Origin: Apostichopus japonicus
Taxonomy: Eukaryota; Echinodermata; Holothuroidea; Aspidochirotida; Stichopodidae
Direction: 5' to 3'
DNA: 64,000 bases
NCBI RefSeq assembly: GCF_037975245.1
Contig: NC_092583.1
Coordinates: 9,013,764 to 9,077,763, forward strand
Part shown: in pieces, positions 44,100 through 55,409 of the stretch
How the letters are laid out: each line of letters begins with the position of its first letter
Position numbering within the stretch: position 1 is the first letter of the stretch
Program-made: the position numbers and the translations under genes
The notes under the pieces: model-generated
Told to the model about the DNA's origin: nothing
Database searches by the model: none
Seen by the model: the letters and a program-made list of their open reading frames with translations, nothing else

Positions 44100-47000
44100 C
44101 TATGATGCATAAATGAATTTAGGAGGCATATAATGCAAGGTATAGGAACATAATGATAAAGCGCTATGATCTAGATGGAATAGCGCTATATAAATATTAA
44201 TTGTTATGTTATGTTATGTTAATGATATAATTCAGCAGTGAGTATAAATAGCTCGCAGTCGGCTTTGTCGGGGGGGGGGGGGGAGGGAATCTTCATTGGA
44301 AAAAATGTAGCATTTCGTTCTACTCCAAGCTATCTCCGCCATTCTACCAATACTTGCAATTCCACTAACATATATACCAACGGTCTTCTCATGTACGTCA
44401 AATGATGGTGCTGCGGTTACTGTAAATACCTACCAGTGTTGATCATATATTTATCTATTTAAGAAATATTTAAAGAAATGTATCTCATCATGTATTTGAA
44501 TTGAGTACAGTATCTGGATTAAAATAAGAGACATAGACAACTAGCAATAATTTGTTATTTATTTTCGAGCTAAATGCAAAAGAGTCATATCCATATGTTT
44601 GTTTTTTATAATCTAGTGGTGTACGTAATGAAGGCCAACTCAGTTAAAGGACCGGACTAGAAAAGCTTACTAGCTTCCTCTGGTTCTTTTTTCTTTCGTT
44701 TTCATATTTACGTTTATTGTTAATTTTCATTTAATTTTGACTAAAAGCTGTCATAAGAAGTCATCTTTATCGATGGTTTGTCACAAACGCGCATGCGTTG
44801 TCGTCCAACTGTTTTGGTCTGATTAACATATTGGCTAGTTAGATTATGCGTCGTTGTTTTTTACGTCAACCAAGTAGATCTAACTGACATGTCCTAACTC
44901 TGAACTGTGTGCCAAAACCTGGATATTCGATATGAGCTTATTTTGCGGCTTAATCTTAGTTAATTTGTGTTCATCGCAGTTGAAAAGGAAACCGCCCACC
45001 GGATAAAAGTCTTTTTCAATTATACCGTTCCAAAATTGTACGTGATTTGTTGTAATTGTTATTGTTCATTTTTTTTTAAGAATAAACTGTTATGAAGTGT
45101 TTATTTTTTTGGTGAATAATTTATTCTGCGTTACTGTCATTTAGGACTGGAAACGTTAAGGTCATGGATCGCATTTTCCTCATTTTTATTGTGCTTTCAA
45201 TGCAAGTTAAGTTCCCGATGAAGAGGTTTCCAACTATCTAACGGGGAGGGATTAGTGGAATTAAACACCCCCCCCCCCTCTCTATCTCCCTTTCTGAACT
45301 CACTTCAACTAATTCCCTTCCCCCGTCCTATGTTCTCCTTAAAACTTCCTTATGTCTTACCCTTCCTTTCTCATTCCCTGCCCTCTTTTCATCCGGTTCT
45401 TCCCCTACTAATTGCTATGATATATTTAGTTATTCAGACATCTACCGGCTGACATAATCGACGATAAACGAATGGAAACGTACGGTGTTATGGAGTTGGA
45501 GGGGAAGTAAATAAAATATTTTAAATGTACCTGAAAGTAGAGTGAAGTATAGAAGAGGAAAGAAAAATTGCCAGGATTATTAAGTTTACTGTGAAATTAT
45601 TTGGACTCCACCCCTAACCCCCCCCCCAAAAAAAAAACAACAACAAAAAACCAAATAAGCCAATGTTATGCGGAAACTATTGTCTGTGTTTGAATGGGAA
45701 TGTACCACCTCCCACAAACTCTGTATTCGCGTCCCAGGTCCTCCTGGGCCCGGAGGAGTGATCTGACATCCGACTAAAAATGGCGATGGAGGACATGTCC
45801 CCCTTCACCCGCCTCCTTGCGGACGCCATTGAAATCAGGTGGCTATAGGAATGCTAATATCAATGAAACTTCAACAAAAAAAACTGTATTTATTAAGAGC
45901 AATCGTTCTATAATAATGTTAACGAAAATAACAACAGAGGTTTTAAAGAATCTTACACGAGATATGAAGAAAGAGTTCTGTTTAAACATATCCAAATATA
46001 TACCATAAAGAGAACTACTGTACCAAAAATATTCATATTTTGATTATATGTAAACGGTATTTTATATCTTTATTATCTTACATATAAAATCTTTTCGGAT
46101 ATATCTAGTACCATAACACTCTACAGAAAAAAAAAACAGAAAATGTTCAAGTCATGGCCTTCCACCTTTGATTACAACTCAGTAGTGGTAATGGTATTCC
46201 ACATTTGATTAGAATGCGGTACTCGTAATATTAATGGCCTTCCACCTTTTAATTACAATTCAGTACTCGCAATGAAGAAATAAAGCAGCATTATCGACAA
46301 CAGTTGCCATGAAAGTGCCACATGTAACTGGAAACCTGAAAAAGAAAACAAACGCAAAAGTTAGTCCTTAGTCCCATCTGTATTAAATAATTCAGATGTG
46401 GCATCTTTTACGACACATGATCTCACTGTGATATATCAGTAACTATATGCAGTGTCAGCAATGAACTGCATAGATTTTCCGTTTCTTATTATCTTCTTTT
46501 ATATATGTTTTATATTTATTAGTAAATAATGAGGCCGCTACCAGGGCCCTGCCAAGCCCCCCCTCCCCCACCCCCTTAGAGTGAGTGAGTCCGTAAGCAC
46601 AGTGATAAGTACACCGTTACTGCATCATTTCGTGGAATATCCACCTCATACCAACAAAGCAATGTAATCAACCTACTATCTCAATCAGTTGATCGTTTAA
46701 GGGAATTGCAATGCACTATTTGTTTATAGATATTACGACTTTGGACCTCTGATGTATAACCTTATACTCTAAGGTGGCACAGCATCCAATGCTCAGGCTT
46801 CATGCGCCTACCAAGTTTCAACTTGAGGTTTAAGGGAACGTTTGCGGCATACTTTGTACACTAATATTGATGTTTGATCCCATTGGAATTTTAAAAATTA
46901 GATGTGGCGCTATAATAATTTCGTGCATGTAATTAATAATTTTTTATTCTTCGATTTATATAAGTACGGTAGCCTCTACTGTACACTGTCCTAGTCTAAC

Positions 47001-47560
47001 GTTAATAAACACCAAAATAGAATAAAAATGTTAGCAAACTGCTTATACACTTGAGAGCCTGTGTAAGAGAATGTGTAAAAGTAAGTAAATAAAAACCATC
47101 AGATATGCTAAAGAGATTATTTAATTCCATAACTTGAGTCATACTAGAGTAGATTTCATAAAGTGTTTGGGACATTGTACGAACAATTTAAAAGTCGAGT
47201 ACGAAAGTTCAAGTTTTGCTGAATGTGAACGCCAAATACAAACCCACGAGTTCGAGTGGGAAAAATGTACTCAAGAACGAGTACAGAATCGAGTATCACA
47301 AGTCTGGATTAGTAGTTACTGAGTACAAATCTTCAACTATTTGATATTTTTGTTTATTTCTTTCAACACGGTTTGATTTGCATTAAATTGCTAAATGTAT
47401 ATGATTGTTCGCAGCAATGGATTTTTAAAGTTTTAATCTACTTGTAGAATAGTTAACGAACAGTGGATATTGTGAAACATTTTACAACTTACCCTACATT
47501 TCTAAGTGACACTATAGTTCCTTGCAATAACTGGGAATACTGATCTGATTTCCTTTTTAC
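44100..47560. other. intergenic, no gene recognised
   Basis: Holds a tagcgctatataaat phrase with a (TTATG)n tail at 44180-44222, which looks like a SINE or LINE 3' tail; a poly-G run at 44271-44283; pyrimidine- and purine-rich stretches near 45255-45420; and poly-C/poly-A near 45619-45650. Frames at 45255, 45817 and 47134 show no motif. Confidence 0.4.
46150..46275. repeat. degenerate tandem repeat, three units
   Basis: Three units of about 43 bp share the order catggccttccacctttgat, tacaa(c/t)tcagta, tggtaat, with changes. No coding. Confidence 0.6.
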
Positions 47561-47773
47561 CCTGCTGTTACGGCTCCGTATGTGAACTACAAAAGACACA
47601 TAGTTTCGTTAGTTATCTTAGCACTACGCCTAAGCAGTTTAACGAAGCCTATATCAAAATCATCTAATTCGTACGCGTTTCTGACCTATCAGTCATATTT
47701 TAGCAGCCTATACGATAGCCTACCACAGGAGTGAATATTTCTTGTCTATTTTGGATTCATTCTCTTTATTGGA

Positions 47774-48694
47774 ATGCGTAAAAACGAACAGATTATTAAA
47801 GTCGGTACTCTTAACTGTCGTGGGATTTCCAAAGAAGAAAAACAACTTGAATTAATTGAAGACATCACAAGATACAATCTTGACATCACCGCTGTGCAAG
47901 AAACAAAGATTAGAGGTCCAGAAGAGGTCAAACTACCAAGGTCAGATCAATCCAATTCATATACATTTTTTAAAGCAGCTTGTAGCAATTTATATCACGG
48001 TGTCGGTTTCTTTGTTAAGAGAGGAATTGATTGTGTTTTTAAAACCATATCTGATCGCCTTGCTCTGTTGACAATTTATAGAACTTATAATAATAAAGTC
48101 CACCCACTACATATTATTAATGCTTATGCCCCTACATCAGCAATAACTTATAAGAATCCTGTAGAAACCGAACAATTTTACCAAAATCTTGAAGATCTAC
48201 TAAATACTGTCAATAAAAAAGAAGTGATTATATGTGGTGATTTCAATGCAAAAGTTGGCTCATCAAATCCTTTCTTTCCTAATCATATTGGAAAATACAC
48301 CACTGGAAATACTAATACTAGTGGTGATTTCTTAACAGACCTAATTGTACGTAACGATCTATACTTATGTAATACTTTCTACAAACACAAACTTGAGCAT
48401 ATCAACACTTATACAAGTAATTTTATACCCAATAATCACAGAAACCCAATCAGGAGCCAAATTGACTATATCATAGCCCCATTAAACTTCAAAATTATTA
48501 ATATTGATGCTCGAGCTTATAATGGCCTTCATATTAACACTGATCACAAAATCATTATGAGTAGTTTCACCCTGAATAGCTCAACAAGAAGACAAATTTA
48601 TCCAGTCAATAAGACTGTTGAAAGTAGTAATTCCTGCCATCTTAAATCAAACAAAATTGACTATAATGAAAACGTATTTAACACATTAAACTAA
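47774..48694 (+). CDS. LINE apurinic/apyrimidinic-type endonuclease domain
   Basis: A 306-residue frame of the exonuclease-endonuclease-phosphatase fold. Motifs in order: VGTLNCRG, VQETKI (metal Glu), HGVGFFVK, INAYAPT, CGDFNAKVG (catalytic Asp/Asn), a SQIDYII block and a final TDHKI (catalytic His). This domain nicks target DNA for retrotransposition. The set of catalytic residues looks complete. The frame ends at TAA (48692-48694), and the same frame then stays open into the reverse transcriptase, so the stop is probably a single mutation in one long ORF. The exact start (ATG 47774) is the first Met before the domain. Confidence 0.9.
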   Translation: MRKNEQIIKVGTLNCRGISKEEKQLELIEDITRYNLDITAVQETKIRGPEEVKLPRSDQSNSYTFFKAACSNLYHGVGFFVKRGIDCVFKTISDRLALLTIYRTYNNKVHPLHIINAYAPTSAITYKNPVETEQFYQNLEDLLNTVNKKEVIICGDFNAKVGSSNPFFPNHIGKYTTGNTNTSGDFLTDLIVRNDLYLCNTFYKHKLEHINTYTSNFIPNNHRNPIRSQIDYIIAPLNFKIINIDARAYNGLHINTDHKIIMSSFTLNSSTRRQIYPVNKTVESSNSCHLKSNKIDYNENVFNTLN

Positions 48695-50054
48695 ACCAAT
48701 TTTTCCCAATCACCAGCTACGTATTGGAAGGAACTGTCAACAGTTTGTTTAAACAATGCCCGAAACTTAAATCCACCAACAAAAAAAGTACGTTTTAATA
48801 ATACTAAAATAGCAAGCTTATCCAAGAAAAAAAAAGACCTAAGACTACAGATTGACAACTGTAAAGATATTGATCAAAAGAGAAATTTAAAAACTAAAAG
48901 GAACAAAATAATTAAACAACAACATTTTCTAGTCAAAACTACCCATGAACAAAAATTAATTGACGAAATTTCCGAAATTGAAAATTGTAAGGATGACTCC
49001 CATCGTTTCTTTAAAGCAATAAGAATAGTACAACAAAAGAGTAAGAGAGACCCTATTACAATTAAAATTGGCGATAAACATATAGGAGATACCGACGCAA
49101 AAATTAAAGAAATCAGCAAACATTTCGAAAAGACTTTTAACTGCAATATTCCAGATCCCAAACCAAACGTGTTTCCAGAGAAACTAAACACGCCCTTTGA
49201 TGAAGATGAAATTAAACAAGCAGTCTCATCCTTAAAAAATAATAAAACCCCAGGTTGTGACAAGGTCACAGCCGAACATCTCAAATATGCCCCATGCACA
49301 CACAAACACATAGCAAATATCTTAAATAGTATAGCCGAATCAGGAGATTTCTCAATTGAAATTAAACAAGGAATCCTAACTCCTATCCAAAAACCGGGAA
49401 AGACTAAAGGTCCACCAGAAAACTTAAGACCAGTAATTTTATTATCAACACTGAGGAAAATTCTTGCGGTTTGTGTGGCCAGGAGGATTCGTCCGTCAAT
49501 TGATGAGCATATCCTCCCCATTACCCAAACTGCCTACACTTCAGGACGTTGCACAGCTGAACTTGTCTTCGCTTTTAAAGTGTTAGCAGAAAAAGCTATA
49601 ACATCCATAGGTTACACTATAAATCTATTGATGCTAGATATGAGCAAGGCGTTCGACACAATTCAAAGAGGATCCTTGCTAACTGACCTAGAACAGGTTC
49701 TTGACAACGACGAACTTCACCTGATATCACTACTAATCGATAACGTCTCCTACACCGTCAAATTAGAGGGCAAACTAGGACTTCCTTTTAACACTAACAT
49801 TGGTTCACCACAAGGAGATAGTGCAAGTGCACTATTTTTTATAACTTATCTAGCCAACTTTATGAAATCAGATGATAATGATATCGATGCAGTTATCCTG
49901 CCATCGCAGTTAGTTGATCATGATTACAGCACTTCCACCACTAATTCTTTTTTTCACAGTAGACCAACAATACGCTGATGATATCTCTTGGGCATCAACT
50001 GGTCAGCATATACTGCAAGACATCGAAAAACGAGTCTCTGACAAACTGGCAGTA
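48695..50054 (+). pseudogene. LINE reverse transcriptase, disrupted
   Basis: Continues the endonuclease frame after its TAA. It has a Lys-rich connector, then finger and palm motifs: KTPGCDKVTAEHLKYA, NLRPVILLSTLRKIL, LMLDMSKAFDTI (first catalytic Asp), IGSPQGDSASALFF, and the catalytic box QYADDISWAS near 49968. The last is in a different frame: a run of seven T at about 49945 marks a one-base shift, after which the original frame ends at 49978. The domain is then cut at 50054 by the transposon insertion. Confidence 0.85.
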
Positions 50055-50437
50055 CAGTTGGAAGTCTGACCCCGTGACCTCGAAGAATGATCAACGATCA
50101 CGCATATCATTAAATTTGAATTTGCCCGCATTTAACGTAAAGTCGGTCCTACGTTTCACTCACAGAATTTACAGACATTGATAGTTTACAACTTACCGGA
50201 ACCTCACAGAATGGATTAAAAGTAATTCCGATGTATGGCAGGACAAAGATACCCGAGAAAAAATCAACGAAAACCTATGAAACAACGATTGCAATCCAAC
50301 TTCGTCCTCACACATGTATTCCTAACTGACACAAAATAGGTCAAAACGAACCAACGAAAGAGAGTTACAGCAAAAAAGTTCTCCCATTTGTGGATCTTGT
50401 ACTCTCCTACATGATGCTGTAAAGTTTCGGTGAAATG

Positions 50438-50518
50438 GTTGTCTAAGACGGCCAGTCACAAAACGATTACCTCGAATCGGCGATTTTGTTGCTGTCGCCG
50501 CCATTTTGAAATTAGATA
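50438..50518 (-). other. candidate first exon and donor, minus strand (left copy)
   Basis: On the minus strand an ATG in the context AAAATGGCGGC opens MAATATKSPIR and meets a possible donor GAG|GTAATC. The following intron-like words (atcgttttgtgac, cgtcttagacaac) resemble those after the donor of the exon at 54426-54599. It could be a truncated duplicate of that 5' gene end. AANATGGCGGC is also a known YY1-type site. No function is assigned. Confidence 0.3.
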
Positions 50519-51159
50519 GACTTTCGCCAAGCCGTTTTCATGCTATGGGCTACTACCGACAAGACTTCACTCAAATCGTTTTCAATGTAGTGGAACCCAT
50601 TCCTTTAGTGTACGGTCTATTAGGAATGTTAGGTTTTGTGGCGTGAAATTAAGTAATATAAGTTGTGCTAAGGTTTGGAAGAAATTTTGTCCCAAACTCT
50701 AATATATGATTAGGTAAAATGTGAAATTACTGAGAGCTGCGTATGGGAGGGGTAAGAGAGACAAAATGGGGGAGGGGGCAAGGGAGATGGTGTTTCCTTT
50801 CTAGCTAAATTAATGGTGGTAACTATTAAGGTAACACAAATTTTCCTGAGTCTGTTGTCAAAACTGAAGGGGTCATACCACATGTCGAATATACAAAGGT
50901 AACATGGCCTAGGCCAAACCTTATTTCTAGTTGCTTTCTAAGGAACTTCCAACAATACCAAATGATTTATACTTACCCACTTACCATAATTCCACAGTAG
51001 CCCTTACTCAGTGAGATTCTGCAAAGCTGGGTACTCATCTGTTGCTTATATTCATCAATAAATATCAGTTAACAGTTTTCCAGTCAATACCAATCCTTGT
51101 TTGGTTCATGTATCACACTACATAACCACTTGCCAATATTGAAGTTAAGTATTGTGGCT

Positions 51160-51330
51160 TGGGTAGGGGTGTGTTGTTTAGGGGAGGGGTGTGGTGTTTT
51201 TAGGGGTTTTGGGGAGGGAATGTGGTGCTTAGCGGATTTGGGGAAGGGTTTGGAGTTTCCCAGCTTTGGGATGGGTGTGGTGTTCACCAGCTTTGGGAAG
51301 AGTTAGGGTATTTTGGAGGGATGAGGTGGT
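51160..51330. repeat. G-rich degenerate repeat
   Basis: Words such as gggtgtggtgtt, gctttggga and ggggaaggg recur every 30-35 bp. Simple-sequence-like, inside the DNA transposon. Confidence 0.6.
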
Positions 51331-51999
51331 TTTGCCACATATGGGGACTTTAATTAAAAGCGGACTTTCAGTACACAGGACGCGTTTGGATACATCACGT
51401 TCTATGGATACTCTGACCAAATATTTTGAGTAGGGCTGTTTTCTTTTTCTTTTGCACATGCATAGTAGAACATTAGTCAACAGTGGAAATAGAGTTGCCT
51501 GGTCTTTTATTGATTTTATAACTGTAACAATAAGGCACTTTAAGCAACAGAAAAAAGAAAACAAAAAACATTTGGTGTGACACTCTCCATGAAAGAACAT
51601 GTTTTAATGTCCTGTGAAAATATGGGCATGAAAAATAAATTACTTCGATCACTTCAAAGTGAAATACTTTGTTCAAATGGAAGGAATAGCTTAACAAACT
51701 TTGAACACTTCTTGAAATGAAACACACTTCATACTGTGAAGACTTCATACAATAATATTGTCTGAAAAAAAAATCACACACAATGTCAAGTGCATTATGA
51801 CTGGAAGGGGTATTTCAAGGTGGCATAGTGAAGGCATGACATAGCAAAAACAGTTCAGGTGGCAGGATGGATAGTTTTGTAACTTTGAAATGGTGAGATA
51901 TACCTGTGACATATAGCATAAGATTAACATTAAAAGACAAATATATAAAAGTAAAAGGTAAGAGTAGAAAGTAAATAAATAAGTCCAAACTTGACATAT

Positions 52000-52460
52000 A
52001 ACTTTAACAACCTGGTCTTCTTCAGAAATAGGAGCACCAATAGCATCCGAACGTTTATACTTCCTTTCATATAATTCAAATTATTTCCAACTGACTTGCC
52101 CTCTGCCATTTCAGTTCTGAGGTACTTTTTCTTGAGTTGAATTTTGTTGGATAGAGAATCCATTTCGAACAGAGTACGCAAGGCATCCTAAGCATCACTT
52201 GGTTTGTCACTTGTTGTAATTAATTCCAGCTGACTAGATGCTATTGCAAGCACAATGGTGAAAAATGCCAGTTGTGTCTTTTTCAAGTTTGCACTCTTCT
52301 ACTTCTCACATACAGTAACCCCCAACTTTCATGAGCCATCCTCATAGCCCACAGGCCTTTTGCAAGAAACAAATGTCTCATCTGGAAATTCCATGTCAGC
52401 CAGTTCACTCCATCCATTTTGTTAATTTTCCACGTCATATCTTCTGTTGTTCCAGCCATA
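52000..52460 (-). pseudogene. Ty1/copia-like gag fragment, decayed
   Basis: On the minus strand, from ATG at 52458-52460, a frame carries the gag signature W-L-T-W-x-F-x-M-x-x-L then AKGLW. After stops and at least one frame change it resumes with a segment of the SNKIQLKKKYLRTEMAEGKS type, the second hallmark of copia gag (UBN2-like). Protease, integrase and reverse transcriptase are absent. Length is about one third of a usual gag-pol start. It lies inside the DNA transposon. Confidence 0.7.
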
Positions 52461-52586
52461 TTGGTCAGTTGTCACGACTAAATTAACCAATTTAAGTACC
52501 GACATTTCCCAAGAAATGGTTCCAAAATCAGCACATAAATTCCAAACAACAATCTATTGTACACAGTTAACTTCCAGTGTATGTGT

Positions 52587-52600
52587 CTGGGCCAATAACC
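52587..52600 (-). other. copia-type primer-binding-site-like sequence
   Basis: The minus strand reads GGTTATTGGCCCAG about 130 bp upstream of the gag ATG. As I recall, copia of Drosophila uses a nearly identical site (one difference) complementary to an internal part of initiator Met-tRNA. The position and orientation agree with the gag fragment. Confidence 0.45.
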
Positions 52601-52692
52601 TGTTCGAGTTAGCTAGAGAATAGGCATGAGACTGCTGAGTATATTACAGCCTGCTGCTGCACACAACTTGTTCTTTCTATAAGAGTATAACA
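52601..52692 (-). repeat. possible very short 5' LTR
   Basis: The segment directly before the primer-site-like sequence starts TGTT and ends AACA (minus strand), as LTRs do. At 92 bp it is unusually short, and no second copy was found nearby, so this is tentative. Confidence 0.25.
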
Positions 52693-54425
52693 GAAACTGA
52701 GGAAAAATGTAAATTACATATATATAGAAAACAAAATTGCTTAAAGGTAGCACACTAATAATACAACCTGATTAAACAAACAATAGTTTGGAGCAGAGTT
52801 GTAACAACAGGCACTTAACTGATCCACAGGCTGCATTCCTTCTTACTACGGGTACATATAACAGAGCTAGGAACTTAAAAGATATATAGTATTAAATAGA
52901 ATGTGAGACTACATTTATTAACAGATTTCTATAAATAAACTCTTATATGAAGACTTCAGATATGAGGATAATAAACATGAGGATGTAATAAACTCTAAAA
53001 GCTCTCTGGGCTAATACTTAATACCAGTGGAACTGCATTTTGCAATGTTAGTCATTATACATAACAAAACAAATCTAATAGTGAATGAAACTTTTCTTCT
53101 TTTTGGGAATAACTTTTTTTTGGTCATATATACATGGGAAAGCACCACCTTAGAGAAATCTGTGTGTGACACACACACACATAGGGAAGACTGCACGTGA
53201 ATGACTAACTAAGTACTTCTACTACTGTACCTATCATAGAAAACAACATAACAATAAAAAGATCGTAAACTCTCGTTAACAGCAAAACATGTTGTCACAA
53301 AATGATCCCTGATATTGTTTTAAGTCACCTGGAATTATAAGTAGCTATGTACAACTACATGGCTCTATGAGGTGCAATTGTTCTCAAGTACCAGCAGTAG
53401 GTCTAACTGTAATAGCAATAAGTATAAAGTGTAAGCAGTATAAAGCAAGCTAGTTTTATTTCTGTGTTACGTATCTTGCTCTACATATTAAGCATAGGGA
53501 ATTGGGCCTAGACTTAAGTCATGGATCTAATACCGGTCTTGAACACTTGTAACAAAGTGACATTGAAATGGATCCCGATCCCAGGATGGAGGAAATTTTC
53601 ACCCAGTCCAGCTTTAATAAAACTCATAATAAGCCATGATCTTAACTTATACATAGTACAAAGGCAGTCTACAAGTACTACTAATAATTTTTGTATAATA
53701 ATAATAATACTAAATTGTATCTTATGCAGTCCAAATCTTTTCAAGAACAGGCCCCTTAGAATTATTCCACAAGGACAAGAAGGCGTAGGCTAAGAACTAA
53801 AGGTTATAAGCCTTAGTCCATTATTAAAATTGGACTAAACTATGCAGGTATTCTAGTATTACTAAAACTAGGCTAGGGCCTACCTGTAGTAAAAACTTGT
53901 CGTAGTATATTACTTTAGTAAATACAAAAGTACTAGGCCTATCGGCTAGGGGCCTAGTACAGTAATATTACTGTCCGCTATGCCCTCGAATTTTTAAATT
54001 TTAACTATTTAGTAGCCATAAGTAGTACCGTGACTTATCAACTCCCTGATTTTTCCATATTAACGCAAAAAAATGAAGGGAATCTATGCCGAATAGAAAG
54101 ATTACGAAAAATACGAGACGTTGCAATCTAGCATTTGCTACATCATAGTCGACATATAGCGCTAGGCTGCACGTTATAGGATACGGTACTTTCGTGTATA
54201 TGTGTATTATGTACGTTAGGATACATGTATTAGGGGCAACCAAAACCACATAGGAGCACCATTTTCGTTGACCAAAAAATCACACTTTTCGGGGGAGTTA
54301 CAACTTTTCTGACAAATATGAGTAAGATTCAAGCTTATATATTACAAAAATGCTATTTTTACGGTTGAAAGTTGTCTAAGACGCGAAAGTCACATAACGA
54401 TAGACGTCGACTCGATTTGACTTAC

Positions 54426-54599
54426 CTTTATGTTTTTGCGTTGGTCGTCGATAAGAAAATGCACTGTTCTATTGGTAAAATCTTCGTTTCTTTCCGGAAA
54501 TGATCGTATTTGAATCTCTAAAGTATCCTTTATCGAGCTACGATACTCGTAAACCCGAATGACATTGGGATGTTTGCGAATTTTACCGATTACATCCAT
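54426..54599 (-). CDS. candidate first coding exon inside the DNA transposon
   Basis: On the minus strand ATG (54597-54599) opens 58 codons, MDVIGKIRKHPNVIRVYEYR through DDQRKNIK, ending exactly at the strong donor AAG|GTAAGT in phase 0. The composition is that of a normal soluble protein. I do not recognise it and found no following exon. A short upstream ATG overlaps it. It could be the start of the transposon's own gene or a captured host exon. Confidence 0.4.
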
Positions 54600-54723
54600 A
54601 CATGGAAGTAGCGAACCGAAGTCCGTAGAACCGGATTTGCGCGAAACAATTACTTCCGTGTCAAGTAGCTGTGCTCGAAAATTTGCTAGTAACGGTCATA
54701 TATTGAGGTCAGACTTCCAACTG

Positions 54724-55409
54724 AGTAAGAAATCTGAAAATCAATTGCACAAAAACTGAGAAATTTACAATCACAAGAAAAGGAAATGACAGTTGGAAGA
54801 AATGTAAATATGTTGGAAGCTTGCTGGGAACCGAAGAAGACATTAACAGAAGAATTGGTATAACCAACGGTGCTTCAACACACTGTCAAGCATTTTGAAA
54901 AGCAAAAACATAAGCCGGAAAATTAAGCTCAGGATCTTTGAGACTTTATTAAAGAGTATTTTTGTGTACAATTGCGAACTGTGGGGCACAACGAAGGATC
55001 TTGATCGCAAAATTGACACTTTTCAAAGGAGACTACTTCGAAATATTCTCAACATTAGATGGACCAATAATAATTGGTTATCAAATGATGAGCTCTACAA
55101 CGAAACCAACCAAACACCTTGGTCATCGATAGTCGCACATAGAAGATTGAGATTTTTCGGTCATGTAGCAAGACTCCAAGAGGACGCTCCAGCAAAGGTT
55201 GCTCTAAGAGAAGCACTGAGACATACTGCTAAACCAGTTGGAAGGCCCGTGACTACCTTGCTTGGAAAAATAAAGTCGTAATTCAAGGACATTAATATTA
55301 ACAGTTTCGAGGAAGCAATAAACCTTGCGCAAGATCGTAAAACGTGGCGGAGGTTAATCACTGAGCATGTCGAATAGACGAGACTCAACTTACTACTACT
55401 ACTACTATA
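54724..55409 (+). mobile_element. APE-type LINE, 3' part
   Basis: Resumes the reverse transcriptase thumb region (a KTEKFTI block, WKKCKYVGSLLG, EEDINRRI), then FVYNCELWG, the RRLRFFGHVARL block and a Trp-Arg-rich end with stop TAG at 55375-55377. Breaks: a one-base loss near 54875, and TAA at 55279-55281. It closes in a (TAC)n tail at 55390-55407, a typical LINE 3' tail, which marks the element's right end. Confidence 0.82.

Larger units (their letters stand above)
47560..50054 (+). mobile_element. APE-type LINE, 5' part
   Basis: Contains the endonuclease and most of the reverse transcriptase of a non-LTR retrotransposon. The left limit is a guess (no target-site duplication found). The right limit is exact: at 50055 a DNA transposon is inserted, and the element continues at 54724. 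The clade is not resolved; the region around GSPQGDSASALFF and YADD is distinct from the minus-strand LINE fragment at 30.4-31.3 kb. Confidence 0.8.
50055..54723. mobile_element. 4.67-kb DNA transposon inserted in the LINE
   Basis: The ends are CAGTTGGAAGTCTGACC (50055-50071) and its exact reverse complement (54707-54723). Both are flanked by AGTA (50051-50054 and 54724-54727), a 4-bp target-site duplication. Removing the insert with one AGTA leaves the LINE frame open across the joint, which fixes the boundaries. No transposase is recognisable, so it is probably non-autonomous or decayed. A 4-bp duplication occurs in several superfamilies (for example Sola, Ginger, Academ), and I cannot choose. 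Its interior holds a copia-like fragment, G-rich repeats and candidate minus-strand exons. Confidence 0.85.

Noticed and set aside
45255-45452. Pro/Leu-rich frame
   Set aside because: Translation of a pyrimidine-rich tract.
53514-53793. Frames on both strands near 53.5 kb as transposase
   Set aside because: No catalytic residues recognisable and no spliced continuation found.
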